From Sphingobacterium shayense (GTDB lineage: Bacteria; Bacteroidota; Bacteroidia; Sphingobacteriales; Sphingobacteriaceae), in the NCBI RefSeq assembly GCF_013179575.1, contig NZ_JABMCQ010000011.1, positions 1 to 46,531 of the forward strand: 46,531 nucleotides of DNA, written 5' to 3'. Shown here piece after piece: positions 8,520 through 15,431 of the stretch (its first letter is position 1; every line of letters begins with the position of its first letter). The notes below the pieces were generated by a model. That model made no database searches. It was not told the origin of the DNA and was given only the letters and a program-made list of their open reading frames with translations. A program made the translations under genes and the position numbers.

Positions 8520-9455
8520 TTACCGGTATTGATCGGGGTAAGGGAGACCCGTTCCTGTCTCGCATAGAATCTTTAAACTTCTTAGAAACATAGCCCAATC
8601 ATAGCTACATTCAGCGAATCCTGGAGTATATTCCCTCCAACCCTCGTGTCCAAGCAATAGCCAGCAGCCTTGACAGTGTGGCTCCAGTACAAAATTAATT
8701 ATGGTTCCTATCCAGGATTCATAACCTTTGAGGCAACGCCATTTAACATTGCTATAAGGTCTGAGTTCCTCGATTTTCATTTCTTTGAAATAGTCGGAGC
8801 CGAAGGTAAACCGTGCAATGCTACCTACTTCCGGCTTCGCCTCGGTTTCAGGTGTCCACCAGCCCGCCAGCCCATCCCGGGTGGTCAAAGCTTTATATAC
8901 GATTTCCACCGGCGCATTAATGAGTAATCGGTGGTGGATACCGCCCGGTATCGGCTGCGTAGCTGATCCGTGCTCATGCAACAACGACGTCTCCGTGCTT
9001 TCATTCTTTATATTGGCGGGCGTGGGGCTGCCGACACCAGTGAGAATAAGGCCTTTCAGACTTTCCTGTATGTAGTGCGTCCAGGCATCGCGGCAAATCT
9101 GGAAACATTCATACTCGGGCACCAATCCCAAATGCGTAAATACCAATCGCGTCTTACCATCCTCTTCGGAAATGTCAAAAATAACATTCGTTCCGATCCA
9201 TTCACCCGGTTCTTCGGTAAATTTAAAATAATTGTCGAGTACCTTCCAGACCACTTTTTTACTGGGAAGCAGCTCAGTTATTTTTATTTTACAACGGTGG
9301 ACATCCTCGTAGTGATAGCAAAACTCGGCATGTTGCCGAGCGGTTTCTCCCTCGATGTTCTCGGACCACCATCCGCGTACATTATTAACGGCATCGAAAA
9401 CTTCCTGCGGTGTCGCATCAACTAGGAGAGCCGTACTGAAATCTTGATTTTTCAT
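8520..9455 (-). CDS. Two-domain START-like (SRPBCC/AHSA1) protein
   Basis: 311 residues made of two homologous ligand-binding domains. Domain 1 (about 1-145) has VDATPQEVFDAVNNVRGWWSE and ends with DAWTHYIQESLKGLI. Domain 2 (about 175-305) repeats the same plan with NAPVEIVYKALTTRDGLAGW and DWAMFLRSLKILCETG. A linker of about 30 residues joins them. Most AHSA1-type proteins have one domain of ~150 residues, so this is a tandem fusion. These domains bind hydrophobic ligands in a deep cavity, but the ligand here is unknown. It is divergent from a GlxA-type regulator across 147 bp, suggesting the regulator controls it. Confidence 0.82.
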   Translation of the reverse strand: MKNQDFSTALLVDATPQEVFDAVNNVRGWWSENIEGETARQHAEFCYHYEDVHRCKIKITELLPSKKVVWKVLDNYFKFTEEPGEWIGTNVIFDISEEDGKTRLVFTHLGLVPEYECFQICRDAWTHYIQESLKGLILTGVGSPTPANIKNESTETSLLHEHGSATQPIPGGIHHRLLINAPVEIVYKALTTRDGLAGWWTPETEAKPEVGSIARFTFGSDYFKEMKIEELRPYSNVKWRCLKGYESWIGTIINFVLEPHCQGCWLLLGHEGWREYTPGFAECSYDWAMFLRSLKILCETGTGLPYPDQYR

Positions 9456-9602
9456 GGTTTTACTTTTTCGTTATATCACAAAATTAGTAGCTTCGGAAGA
9501 GTTCTACAGGGTGCAAAATAGACATTATGGTGGGTTGATTTAGACAACTTCCATTGTTACCTTTACTGAAAGAAATGGAAAACAGCTAAATATACAAATC
9601 AG

Positions 9603-10586
9603 ATGAAACATGTAACCATTATCGTTCCTGATGGGGAAGGTAACAACCTAAGTAGTATCGTTGGGGCCTACAAAATATTAACTCGGGCCGACGATTATTG
9701 GAAACAATCGGGAAGGAAAAGTGTCTTTAAAATCCAACTAGCGGGTATTTCAGAGACTGTTGCGTTTCACGAGGGCTTATTCACCGTCAAGCCGCATACC
9801 CACATTTCAGCGGTTACCAAAACCGACCTGATTATTATTCCATCTTTAAACCATGATTATAGGAAAGCAGTCGAGAGAAATGGGATATTAATTGACTGGA
9901 TTGAACGTCGGTACAAAGAAGGCGCGCAAATCGCGACAATCTGTACTGGCGCTTTTTTACTGGCGTCCTCCGGCTTGTTGGATGGAAGGACATGCTCGAC
10001 CAATTGGGCGGTTGCGGATGATTTTAGGACTATGTTCCCGAAAGTAAATCTTCTGCCTGATAAACTGATAACGGATGAATACGGTATTTATACCAATGGC
10101 GGCGCCTATTCTTTCCTGAATCTAATGATCTACCTAGTGGAGAAATATTACGATCGGGAGACGGCTATACTCTGTTCGAAAGTCTTCCAAATTGAAATAG
10201 ACAGACAACACCAATCCCCCTTCATCATCTTCAAGGGGCAGAAGCAACATAGTGATGAGACCATAAAACAAGCTCAGGCTTTTATAGAAAACAACCTGCA
10301 TGAAAAAATATCTATTGAGCAGCTGTCCGGCACATTTGCTGTCGGCAGACGTAACTTCGACAGGAGATTTATTAAGGCTACCGGTAACACCCCGGTAGAA
10401 TATACACAGCGGGTGAAAATCGAAGCAGCCAAAAAAGCTTTTGAAATTGGCCATAAAACAATAAATGAGGTTATGTACGAAGTAGGTTATTCGGATATGA
10501 AAGCATTCCGCGAAGTGTTCCGAAAAATAACAGGAATGTCACCGCTTGAATACCGAACTAAATACAACAAGGAGGCGATGGGGTAG
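9603..10586 (+). CDS. GlxA-type AraC-family transcriptional regulator
   Basis: 327 residues. The N-terminal ~190 residues form a DJ-1/PfpI (class I glutamine amidotransferase-like) domain with C114 in ATICTGAFLLASSGLLDGR at the nucleophile-elbow position. The C-terminal ~105 residues (about 218-320) carry the two helix-turn-helix motifs of the AraC family, ending GYSDMKAFREVFRKITGMSP. The amidase-like domain usually senses a ligand instead of catalysing a reaction. It is transcribed away from the double START-domain gene, which is the most likely target. The shared 147-bp gap should hold both promoters. Confidence 0.88.
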   Translation: MKHVTIIVPDGEGNNLSSIVGAYKILTRADDYWKQSGRKSVFKIQLAGISETVAFHEGLFTVKPHTHISAVTKTDLIIIPSLNHDYRKAVERNGILIDWIERRYKEGAQIATICTGAFLLASSGLLDGRTCSTNWAVADDFRTMFPKVNLLPDKLITDEYGIYTNGGAYSFLNLMIYLVEKYYDRETAILCSKVFQIEIDRQHQSPFIIFKGQKQHSDETIKQAQAFIENNLHEKISIEQLSGTFAVGRRNFDRRFIKATGNTPVEYTQRVKIEAAKKAFEIGHKTINEVMYEVGYSDMKAFREVFRKITGMSPLEYRTKYNKEAMG

Positions 10587-10610
10587 AAAAGAATTTTATT
10601 CCCCATCGCC
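10574..10610 (+). terminator. Strong hairpin overlapping the stop of the GlxA-type gene
   Basis: A perfect 10-bp inverted repeat, GGCGATGGGG (10574-10583) and CCCCATCGCC (10601-10610), with a 17-nt loop. The left arm forms the last codons before TAG 10584-10586. There is no good T-run after the right arm, so termination may be inefficient or the stem may protect the 3' end. Confidence 0.5.
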
Positions 10611-10889
10611 GACCAATTTAATAAAACACTACCAAGAAACTAAAAGGTACAGTATTCAGGATCGAAGTACAAAACACTTTAAAACAAAAAGCCCGTCAGA
10701 CTCATTTGGCACCTCTAAAACCAAGCGTATCTTGGTGTTGGCAATTCTATAGAAGATTAAATTACACTAATTAATATTGATACCGAGGGGATAGACCACA
10801 GCCAACCTTCCCAGAAACCATGATCCTGTGTGAAGATAAAATATTTATATTTGCCTATGTCTAGGAACACAATTAAATGTTTTGAAAAG

Positions 10890-11819
10890 ATGAAGCTGCT
10901 CTATATTTTAATTTTTGTATTCCTAGTTACGCCTCGATGTGCCTCATCGCAGTTCTTGGTTTTAAATAAAGATGATTCCGTTTACAACCTGAAGCATTAC
11001 GTGCTAAATACTAAAGAACTCTACAATACAGATTTCAATATTGAGGTTTTTAACGTGATATATCCGAAGCAACATAATCAACATGAACGCATATTGTTAG
11101 TCACAGTTCTTCCTGATGTCCTAACTGGCGAGCTCTGGGAGGAAATAGAAAGTGAAGATGTTGAAAATAAAACAATAGAGCCTCGCGAGTATTGTCGTAA
11201 GATCTTTCCCTTAGGGAGTTTTAACAACGATATGCTTGCTCTAAAAACGTTAAACAAGATCAGGCTCCTTAAGAAAGAGAATAACAAAGTATGGGTATCG
11301 AAAAACTGTTTAGTTGAAGCGTTTGAAATTATCCAGAAAGAACCCGTATTTTTCACAAGCTTGTATGGGCAGCTTGTATTAAATCAAGCTACACTATCTA
11401 TAAAAGAATTTGTTGATCATTATTCACCGTCGACTTCAAAAGACATAGATGGTTCCGCATTATCGTCATTAACTGTACCCGGGCAATCCGCAAATTTAAA
11501 TGACTGGCGCGTATGGAAAGAATTTCTGTCGAGAAAAGTAACGATAAATGATCGAGAAGTGGGATATCAGTTTTGGACAAGTGCAAAAACAAACGTAGCA
11601 GATAATTATGATGTTTCACAGGGTATCGGACGGTTCATCTATGTTCCCACTATGGGCATCGTGGGTGGATCATATGATTTTTATTTTCGGAACCCTCCGG
11701 GCATCTATCGCGAACTTGTCGGAAAAAAAGTATATACTCATCAATTAACCAATAAGGAATGGTACCAAGCTGTTTTGAACGAGAAAATTATGACAGCAGA
11801 GGGAATAGTTATAGATTAG
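10890..11819 (+). CDS. Secreted protein of unknown function
   Basis: 309 residues when started at ATG 10890, which places a signal peptide (MKLLYILIFVFLVTPRCASS) at the N-terminus. An ATG 20 codons upstream gives a charged leader in front of it and is less likely. The mature protein is mixed alpha/beta with no recognisable catalytic motif. Its last third (FWTSAKTNVADNYDVSQGIG and YDFYFRNPPGIYRELVGKKV) is the most patterned. Probably periplasmic. No functional partner lies next to it. Confidence 0.6.
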   Translation: MKLLYILIFVFLVTPRCASSQFLVLNKDDSVYNLKHYVLNTKELYNTDFNIEVFNVIYPKQHNQHERILLVTVLPDVLTGELWEEIESEDVENKTIEPREYCRKIFPLGSFNNDMLALKTLNKIRLLKKENNKVWVSKNCLVEAFEIIQKEPVFFTSLYGQLVLNQATLSIKEFVDHYSPSTSKDIDGSALSSLTVPGQSANLNDWRVWKEFLSRKVTINDREVGYQFWTSAKTNVADNYDVSQGIGRFIYVPTMGIVGGSYDFYFRNPPGIYRELVGKKVYTHQLTNKEWYQAVLNEKIMTAEGIVID

Positions 11820-11955
11820 CCGACAGATCGAATCACGCGTGACCCGGCTTATCTTTTCTGGAGTAATGGCTATCGTAGAAATTAGATAGCAGAGGCTTTT
11901 CAACGAAACAATTACGTATAAATTTGGATATAAAAGCAAAGCCTTCAGTTACGCC

Positions 11956-12438
11956 TTAACTCCGTTTATAAATAAATTCTACTATCTCTATTTGCCGTGC
12001 ATTTGCAAAACCTTTATTAGTACCGACTTTGACGAAACCACAGTTTTCTAAAACCTTTTGCGAGCCAAGATTATCAAAGGCGACCCGAGCAAAAACCGGC
12101 CTGTTGGTCTCTATTGCAAGAAACTCGCTTAATGCTTTGGTTGCAATCCCCTGCCCCCAAAATTTTCTATCAATCCAATAAGTGATTTCTGTCTCTCCGT
12201 CCATCACAAATTTCGCAATACTTCCGACAATAATATTGTCAATAAAAATCGTCTGATTGTTAACCGTTTGGTCTCTCAGTAGTTTCGTATATTTTGCTAT
12301 ATATGCACCTTTGTCTGCGGGATCCTTTGGCGTAAATGCAGCCAAGTACTGCCCTTCTTTGTCCAATTGAAATTGAAACAATAACTCCAAGTCCTCGATT
12401 TCCGTTTGTCTAAGATTAATATCCGGTTTCATGTTCAC
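11956..12438 (-). CDS. GNAT-family N-acetyltransferase (RimJ/RimL-like)
   Basis: 160 residues. The acetyl-CoA loop appears as DRKFWGQGIATKALSEFL (Q-x-x-G-x-A type), preceded by the beta-strand EITYWI and followed by ARVAFDNLGSQKVLENCGFV, the usual motif B region. ATG 12438 or ATG 12432 could be the start. Such enzymes acetylate protein N-termini, antibiotics or small amines. The acceptor cannot be read from sequence. Confidence 0.85.
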   Translation of the reverse strand: MNMKPDINLRQTEIEDLELLFQFQLDKEGQYLAAFTPKDPADKGAYIAKYTKLLRDQTVNNQTIFIDNIIVGSIAKFVMDGETEITYWIDRKFWGQGIATKALSEFLAIETNRPVFARVAFDNLGSQKVLENCGFVKVGTNKGFANARQIEIVEFIYKRS

Positions 12439-12824
12439 AATTTAATCTAGGTTAAATTAGGGTAATTTCACGTCGGTCTAAAATGGCTTATAACCATTTC
12501 TACAGTTGCGCGCGGATTACCTGCCTAAGTTACTAAAACAAGCTCATCGAAAAGCATAGGCAGACGATGAAAACTAATTCATTACCTAATCTTAGCAGGG
12601 AATCTCCCCAGGTTCTGTATTTGTCTCTTCACAAAAAAGCTTCTTGGTTGATCCAACTTGCTCAATTAGCGCATATTTACTACACGTTTTCCCGTTCCCA
12701 AGCACCTGCACGCATTTTTAATATGTTGATTGTTATATTTTTAATAAAAAAATAATAATTTTCCCAATTCACATGTAATACTTGAACAGGGATATCTGTC
12801 TCTATATTAACTAAGCGATAATTA
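12439..12824. other. Intergenic gap, nothing assigned
   Basis: 386 bp between the GNAT gene and the ECF sigma operon. A 62-codon frame at 12567-12755 has no start context or recognisable features. The last ~100 bp are AT-rich and should contain the promoter of the sigma operon, but no clear TAnnTTTG element is seen. Confidence 0.3.
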
Positions 12825-13331
12825 ATGATGAATCAAGAAACCTTTAAAAATACGGTATTTGTCCTAAAGGATAAACTATACCGATTTGCAAACAGGTTTT
12901 TAGAATATCAAGAAGACGCTTACGATCTGGTCCAAGAAGTGATGTTAAAACTATGGGAAAAGAGAGCGCAGTTGCAACAAGTTCAAAACATAGAGGCTTT
13001 CGCCATGCAAATGGTGAGAAATATGGCATACAATAAGATTGATAAGTTAGGAAGGCAAGCGAAATACTTAGATCAGCTTCCTCCAGATATTCAATCAGAA
13101 AAGTACCCAGAATTAACGAAGGAATTAATCTTAAAACTAATCGATGCGCTTCCGGAAAAGCAAAGGTTAGTGATGTATCTAAGAGACGTCGAAGAACATG
13201 AGGTTGGAGACATTGCAGAGATGGCAGGTCTGGAGGAAAATGCTGTAAGGGTCAATTTGTCAAGGGCCAGAACAACAGTAAGATCAAACTTAACTAAAGT
13301 TTTTGATTATGAAAAAAGAAGAATTGGATAG
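12825..13331 (+). CDS. ECF-type RNA polymerase sigma factor
   Basis: 168 residues (two adjacent ATGs possible). Region 2 spans about residues 10-75, with RFLEYQEDAYDLVQEVMLKL and EAFAMQMVRNMAYNKID. Region 4 spans about 110-160, with LPEKQRLVMYLRDVEEHEV and LEENAVRVNLSRARTTVRSN. This is the two-domain plan of extracytoplasmic-function sigma factors. Its stop overlaps the start of the next gene by 23 bp, indicating translational coupling to the presumed anti-sigma protein. Targets are unknown, but auto-regulation of the four-gene operon is typical. Confidence 0.92.
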   Translation: MMNQETFKNTVFVLKDKLYRFANRFLEYQEDAYDLVQEVMLKLWEKRAQLQQVQNIEAFAMQMVRNMAYNKIDKLGRQAKYLDQLPPDIQSEKYPELTKELILKLIDALPEKQRLVMYLRDVEEHEVGDIAEMAGLEENAVRVNLSRARTTVRSNLTKVFDYEKRRIG

Positions 13332-13980
13332 GCTAAAGGCAAAGTATTGGGAAGGCAAAACTTCGCTGGAAGAAGAGCGTAGGCTAAAAGAGCTGAACGA
13401 TGAGAAATTCTTCACATCGCTTCAGAAGCCTGAAACGGAGATGAATTGGGAATTTGATGAATTTATGCAACAGGTGGCTGAGCAGGAAGTCCCCAAATTA
13501 AAGAAAGTGGTTCCAATCACGCGTCGCATCATCACGATGACAGCCGTTGCTGCTTCCGTAGTAGTGGGCTTCTTCTTGATTCGTCAAATAGCCGAACCGA
13601 ACGAAGATATAAGTAAGACGATCACAGCGCAAGTGGAGATCAATAATCAACTATTAGATGTTGAAAACCCTAAAACTGATGACAAAGTCCGCTTAACAGA
13701 AGACGATACGCCCGAAATTAATACGCCGCTCCTCAGAGCTCGTGAATTAGAAAACTCGTACGCTGTTTCTGATAAAAGAGGGCCTCAGAAAGCAAAGGAA
13801 AGCAGCACACCGGAACATGCCATGGAAGAACAACTGTATGTCGAAATAAATGGTGTAAAGATTTACGATGAAGAACAAGCGATAAAAGTAACCGAAACGG
13901 CATTGCAACTTGCGACTTCCAATCTCAAAAAGGGAATGGAAGGAGTTGAGAACATCAAGTATTTAAAAATTGAAATTTAA
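13309..13980 (+). CDS. Membrane-anchored anti-sigma-like protein
   Basis: 223 residues from ATG 13309, which lies inside the end of the sigma gene. A charged cytoplasmic N-terminus (MKKEELDRLKAKYWEGKTSL) of about 65 residues precedes one membrane helix (about 67-83, TAVAASVVVGFFLI) and a polar extracytoplasmic tail of ~140 residues. That topology and the position directly after an ECF sigma factor indicate an anti-sigma function. No zinc-binding HxxxCxxC motif is present. In related operons this slot is followed by DUF4252 genes, as here. Confidence 0.7.
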   Translation: MKKEELDRLKAKYWEGKTSLEEERRLKELNDEKFFTSLQKPETEMNWEFDEFMQQVAEQEVPKLKKVVPITRRIITMTAVAASVVVGFFLIRQIAEPNEDISKTITAQVEINNQLLDVENPKTDDKVRLTEDDTPEINTPLLRARELENSYAVSDKRGPQKAKESSTPEHAMEEQLYVEINGVKIYDEEQAIKVTETALQLATSNLKKGMEGVENIKYLKIEI

Positions 13981-13992
13981 AAAATAAAAGCT

Positions 13993-14463
13993 ATGAAAAC
14001 GCTCATGTTAATAATCAGTCTGTTTGCCGCTACAATGGCGCAGGCACAGGTCTCCAAATTGGATCAAATATTCGAGCAATATAAGGAGCAAAAAGGAGTC
14101 ACATCGATTAAAATTGGCAAGCCCATGTTCAAGATGCTCAACAAAATGAATATCGGTGATGCAGATATAGAGGCCGTCCGCCCCCTTTTAAGCAAGGTAA
14201 ATTCAATCAAAATGTTGGTATTCGAAGATGCCGGTTCAGCAATTCAGGGCGAAGTTGCTTCCGCCATTGGCAATCTAAAATATGAAGAATTGCTGGTGAT
14301 AAATTCAGATGGAGATAAGATCACCTTCCTCGCTGAAAAGGTAGATGGCGATTTTCTAGACAATCTTCTATTAAGTATAAACTCCGATGAAGAAACTATT
14401 TTTATGATTCTAGACGGATCGTTAAAATATGATGACATCAATGCGTTAGTAAACAACAATTAA
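13993..14463 (+). CDS. DUF4252 secreted protein
   Basis: 156 residues with a signal peptide cut after AQAQ. The mature part (SKLDQIFEQYKEQKGVTSIK) and the regularly spaced hydrophobic core match DUF4252 proteins, small periplasmic proteins that recur in Bacteroidota behind ECF sigma / anti-sigma pairs. Function is unknown. It is the third gene of the operon, with a 12-bp gap from the previous gene. Confidence 0.8.
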   Translation: MKTLMLIISLFAATMAQAQVSKLDQIFEQYKEQKGVTSIKIGKPMFKMLNKMNIGDADIEAVRPLLSKVNSIKMLVFEDAGSAIQGEVASAIGNLKYEELLVINSDGDKITFLAEKVDGDFLDNLLLSINSDEETIFMILDGSLKYDDINALVNNN

Positions 14464-14486
14464 TATAAACCTAAAATATTAAAATT

Positions 14487-15002
14487 ATGAAACGTCTTAT
14501 TGGAATTATTTGTGTGGCAGTCCTCTTAATCAGCATGCAAAGCTGCGTTGTGAAAAGAGGAGCAAACATGGACTTTGCAAGAAAATCAGATTTCTCAAAA
14601 AACGCTGAGATCGTCTCCATCAACGTACCGGGTATTCTTATGAAAAGTTTTATCCGCGGAGAAATAAAAGAGTTAAAAGAAGATGATCCCGCACTAGCTC
14701 TCGCTGTTAAGAAAATCAAAAAAATTAAATTAATGGCCGTATCAGGAGACGGTGGCAGTAACCTTTTTGAGAAGTTCAACACCTACCTTGTCGACAATAA
14801 TTTTGAGGAACTGATGAGTATCTATAGCGATGGCGCTAAAATATCGATTAATACTAAAACTAAAGGAGACAAAATAAAGACCATTCTTTTAGGTATCACG
14901 GATGAGGATGACCATGTCTTCGTTGACCTGAAATCTAACATAGATATGAATGAATTGAACACATTGATTGAACACTATCAGGAAACTAAAAAAGGACAAT
15001 AA
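14487..15002 (+). CDS. DUF4252 lipoprotein
   Basis: 171 residues. The N-terminus has a lipobox (LISMQSC) and the rest follows the same plan as the preceding DUF4252 protein, including a block ELMSIYSDGAKISI that corresponds to ELLVINSDGDKITF in the first. It is the last gene of the sigma-factor operon (23-bp gap). Two DUF4252 paralogues, one soluble and one lipid-anchored, are common in this arrangement. Function is unknown. Confidence 0.8.
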   Translation: MKRLIGIICVAVLLISMQSCVVKRGANMDFARKSDFSKNAEIVSINVPGILMKSFIRGEIKELKEDDPALALAVKKIKKIKLMAVSGDGGSNLFEKFNTYLVDNNFEELMSIYSDGAKISINTKTKGDKIKTILLGITDEDDHVFVDLKSNIDMNELNTLIEHYQETKKGQ

Positions 15003-15032
15003 ACACTACAGCCAAAAATAGGCGTAGATCGT

Positions 15033-15180
15033 TAATATAGAAACCCAAACATCCATATTGGAATTGCACGGCCAGACTGTTGGACAATATTATCCGTAAC
15101 AAGCCGTGCATTCTCTATACTTTGTATCTGTTGGGGTGTTTTATGTTTACCGCCGACTTCGAAGGTGAATTGTCCGTCAG
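15033..15180 (-). pseudogene. Tail of an AAA/DUF4143 ATPase
   Basis: On the minus strand, ending at 15033, about 48 codons read DGQFTFEVGGKHKTPQQI and finish SGRAIPIWMFGFLY before a stop. This matches the conserved end of Bacteroidota AAA ATPases with a DUF4143 domain (FEVGGK-K-T--QI ... IPLW-FGFLY). Upstream, the frame is closed by TAG, and only scraps such as GVLLDRTNLDF in another frame remain, possibly from the D-TNL region. More than 300 residues of the gene are gone. It is a decayed remnant between the sigma operon and the receptor gene. Confidence 0.6.
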
Positions 15181-15238
15181 AAATCTAAATTAGTTCGGTC
15201 AAGCAAAACGCCTGATAAATCCATTAATTCTTCGATTA

Positions 15239-15290
15239 TTGCACTTTTAAAAGTGCAATACACAAAAGAAAATGCACTTTTAAAAGTGCA
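15239..15290. promoter_or_regulatory. Tandem perfect palindromes, possible operator pair
   Basis: Two copies of the perfect palindrome TGCACTTTTAAAAGTGCA occur at 15240-15257 (extended to a 20-bp palindrome 15239-15258) and 15273-15290. Their centres are exactly 33 bp apart, about three turns of DNA, so bound dimers would sit on the same face. They lie 140-190 bp upstream of the TonB receptor start. This is the layout of a cooperative operator, although no regulator gene adjoins them. Origin from an inserted repeat is also possible. Confidence 0.45.
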
Positions 15291-15347
15291 GAAAAGCGTA
15301 TTTCCATACACTCCATTCAAATGGGAAAGTCAACAAGATATTCTTTT

Positions 15348-15420
15348 GGTTTATTAATAAATTAATAATACTGGGTTAATGATCGAGTAAACGCCGATCC
15401 ATAGTTTTGCCAAAACAAAC
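15348..15420 (+). promoter_or_regulatory. Leader/promoter segment of the receptor-phytase unit
   Basis: A 73-bp segment that recurs at 23984-24056 with about nine mismatches. It contains TAGTTTTG (15402-15409), an exact match to the Bacteroidota -7 element TAnnTTTG, 22 nt before the receptor ATG. In the second copy the element reads TAGTCTTG. No clear -33 TTTG was found at the usual distance. The conservation suggests it carried promoter function when it was duplicated. Confidence 0.5.
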
Positions 15421-15431
15421 TAATTAACCGC

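Noticed and set aside
12567..12755. 62-codon plus-strand frame upstream of the sigma operon
   Set aside because: It has no start context, family pattern or conservation clue; its C-terminal part lies in AT-rich promoter-like sequence.
15239..15290. Reading the two palindromes as a small CRISPR-like or terminator pair
   Set aside because: Only two units with a short spacer and no cas genes; no T-tract follows either palindrome on either strand.
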